In this document: positions 14,046 through 14,148 of the stretch, piece after piece
Layout: each line of letters begins with the position of its first letter
Position numbering within the stretch: position 1 is the first letter of the stretch
From: Elusimicrobia bacterium RIFOXYB2_FULL_48_7
Lineage (GTDB): Bacteria > Elusimicrobiota > Endomicrobiia > CG1-02-37-114 > XYA2-FULL-39-19
Assembly (NCBI GenBank): GCA_001800495.1
Contig: MGVM01000027.1
Coordinates: 4,434-18,581, forward strand
DNA length: 14,148 bases
Direction: 5' to 3'
The notes under the pieces: model-generated
What the model saw: the letters and a program-made list of their open reading frames with translations, nothing else
What the model was told of the DNA's origin: nothing
The model's database searches: none
Position numbers and translations under genes: made by a program

Positions 14046-14148
14046 ATGAATTACATTATCGGAAACGTGGAAACAAAAGTTGGAAAAGTACCCAAAGTTT
14101 CAACCAAAACAAATCTCTCAGACAAACTCGGCACCCTGATGGCGCGGT
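14046..14148 (+). CDS. 5' end of a gene, possibly HgcA-like corrinoid protein (3' truncated)
   Basis: The first 34 codons are open to the window edge: MNYIIGNVETKVGKVP, then KVSTKTNLSDKLGTLMAR. GAGGTG just upstream (14038-14043) supports the ATG at 14046, two bases after the ACR3 stop. The pattern V-P-x-V-S-T-x-L/N-x-x-D-x-L-G-x-x-x-A-R resembles, from memory, the N-terminal segment preceding the corrinoid-binding domain of HgcA and its paralogues (typically DRLG followed by a few residues and RWG). HgcA is the corrinoid protein of mercury methylation and is related to the acetyl-CoA pathway corrinoid protein. The diagnostic cap-helix motif NVWCAAGKG lies outside the window, so this is a suggestion only. 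Other short-chain or unrelated families cannot be excluded. Confidence 0.45.
   Translation, partial: MNYIIGNVETKVGKVPKVSTKTNLSDKLGTLMAR

Noticed and set aside
1..14148. CRISPR arrays, tRNA/rRNA genes, insertion sequences, transposases or integrases
   Set aside because: I found no regularly spaced repeats, no tRNA-like or rRNA sequence, and no transposase or integrase motifs. Evidence for recombination is limited to the CcdA remnant.

Overview
The window is about 14.1 kb of densely packed genes, all read from the + strand. It suggests an uncultured, anaerobic, diderm (outer-membrane-bearing) bacterium. Reasons: a lipoprotein thioredoxin, a LolA-like periplasmic protein, a predicted outer-membrane beta-barrel and an AsmA-like protein imply two membranes. 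Stand-alone 4Fe-4S proteins and a possible corrinoid protein imply anoxic metabolism. The phylum cannot be fixed from this sequence. The overall flavour (DUF5679 mini-protein, GH38 mannosidase next to a nitrilase-like gene) resembles candidate phyla of the Elusimicrobia/Firestonebacteria/Goldbacteria kind, but that is a guess.

Region 1 (1-2573) is ordinary chromosome. It holds the 3' end of a GH38 alpha-mannosidase, a carbon-nitrogen hydrolase, an AsmA-like membrane-anchored protein, and a 49-residue DUF5679 mini-gene with its own promoter and a strong intrinsic terminator.

Region 2 (2574-14148) is a long metalloid-resistance island. It opens with a well-formed promoter whose -10 box lies inside an imperfect palindrome, the probable operator of the ArsR-family repressor that follows. 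The order is: arsR; an Fe-S protein with the CdhD/CdhE-type four-cysteine motif; an ArsP-type permease; a four-gene envelope module (MacB/LolD-like ATPase, FtsX-like permease, LolA-like protein, beta-barrel); thioredoxin lipoprotein; CcdA-like thiol transporter; a stand-alone zinc homocysteine S-methyltransferase; a small CxxC redox protein; a ferredoxin-like protein; a cysteine-rich thioredoxin-like membrane protein; a second, divergent CcdA-like protein; an ACR3 arsenite efflux carrier; and the first 34 codons of a gene that may encode an HgcA-like corrinoid protein. Many junctions overlap by 1-17 bases, so most of the island is probably one or a few translationally coupled transcripts. I see no terminator with a T-run inside it.

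Inferred joint function: ArsR senses As(III) or an organoarsenical. ACR3 and the ArsP-like permease export inorganic and possibly methylated arsenic. The ferredoxin, small dithiol proteins, CcdA proteins and thioredoxin lipoprotein could form an electron path from the cytoplasm to periplasmic thiols. No ArsC arsenate reductase, ArsA ATPase or ArsM methyltransferase is visible. Instead, the homocysteine methyltransferase, the corrinoid-pathway-type Fe-S protein and the possible HgcA-like gene raise the possibility of corrinoid-based methyl chemistry on arsenic or mercury. That is the most interesting hypothesis here.

The island also contains a fossil. Directly after the ferredoxin stop codon, an in-frame 17-codon remnant of a CcdA C-terminus is preserved, showing that the island was assembled and trimmed by recombination.
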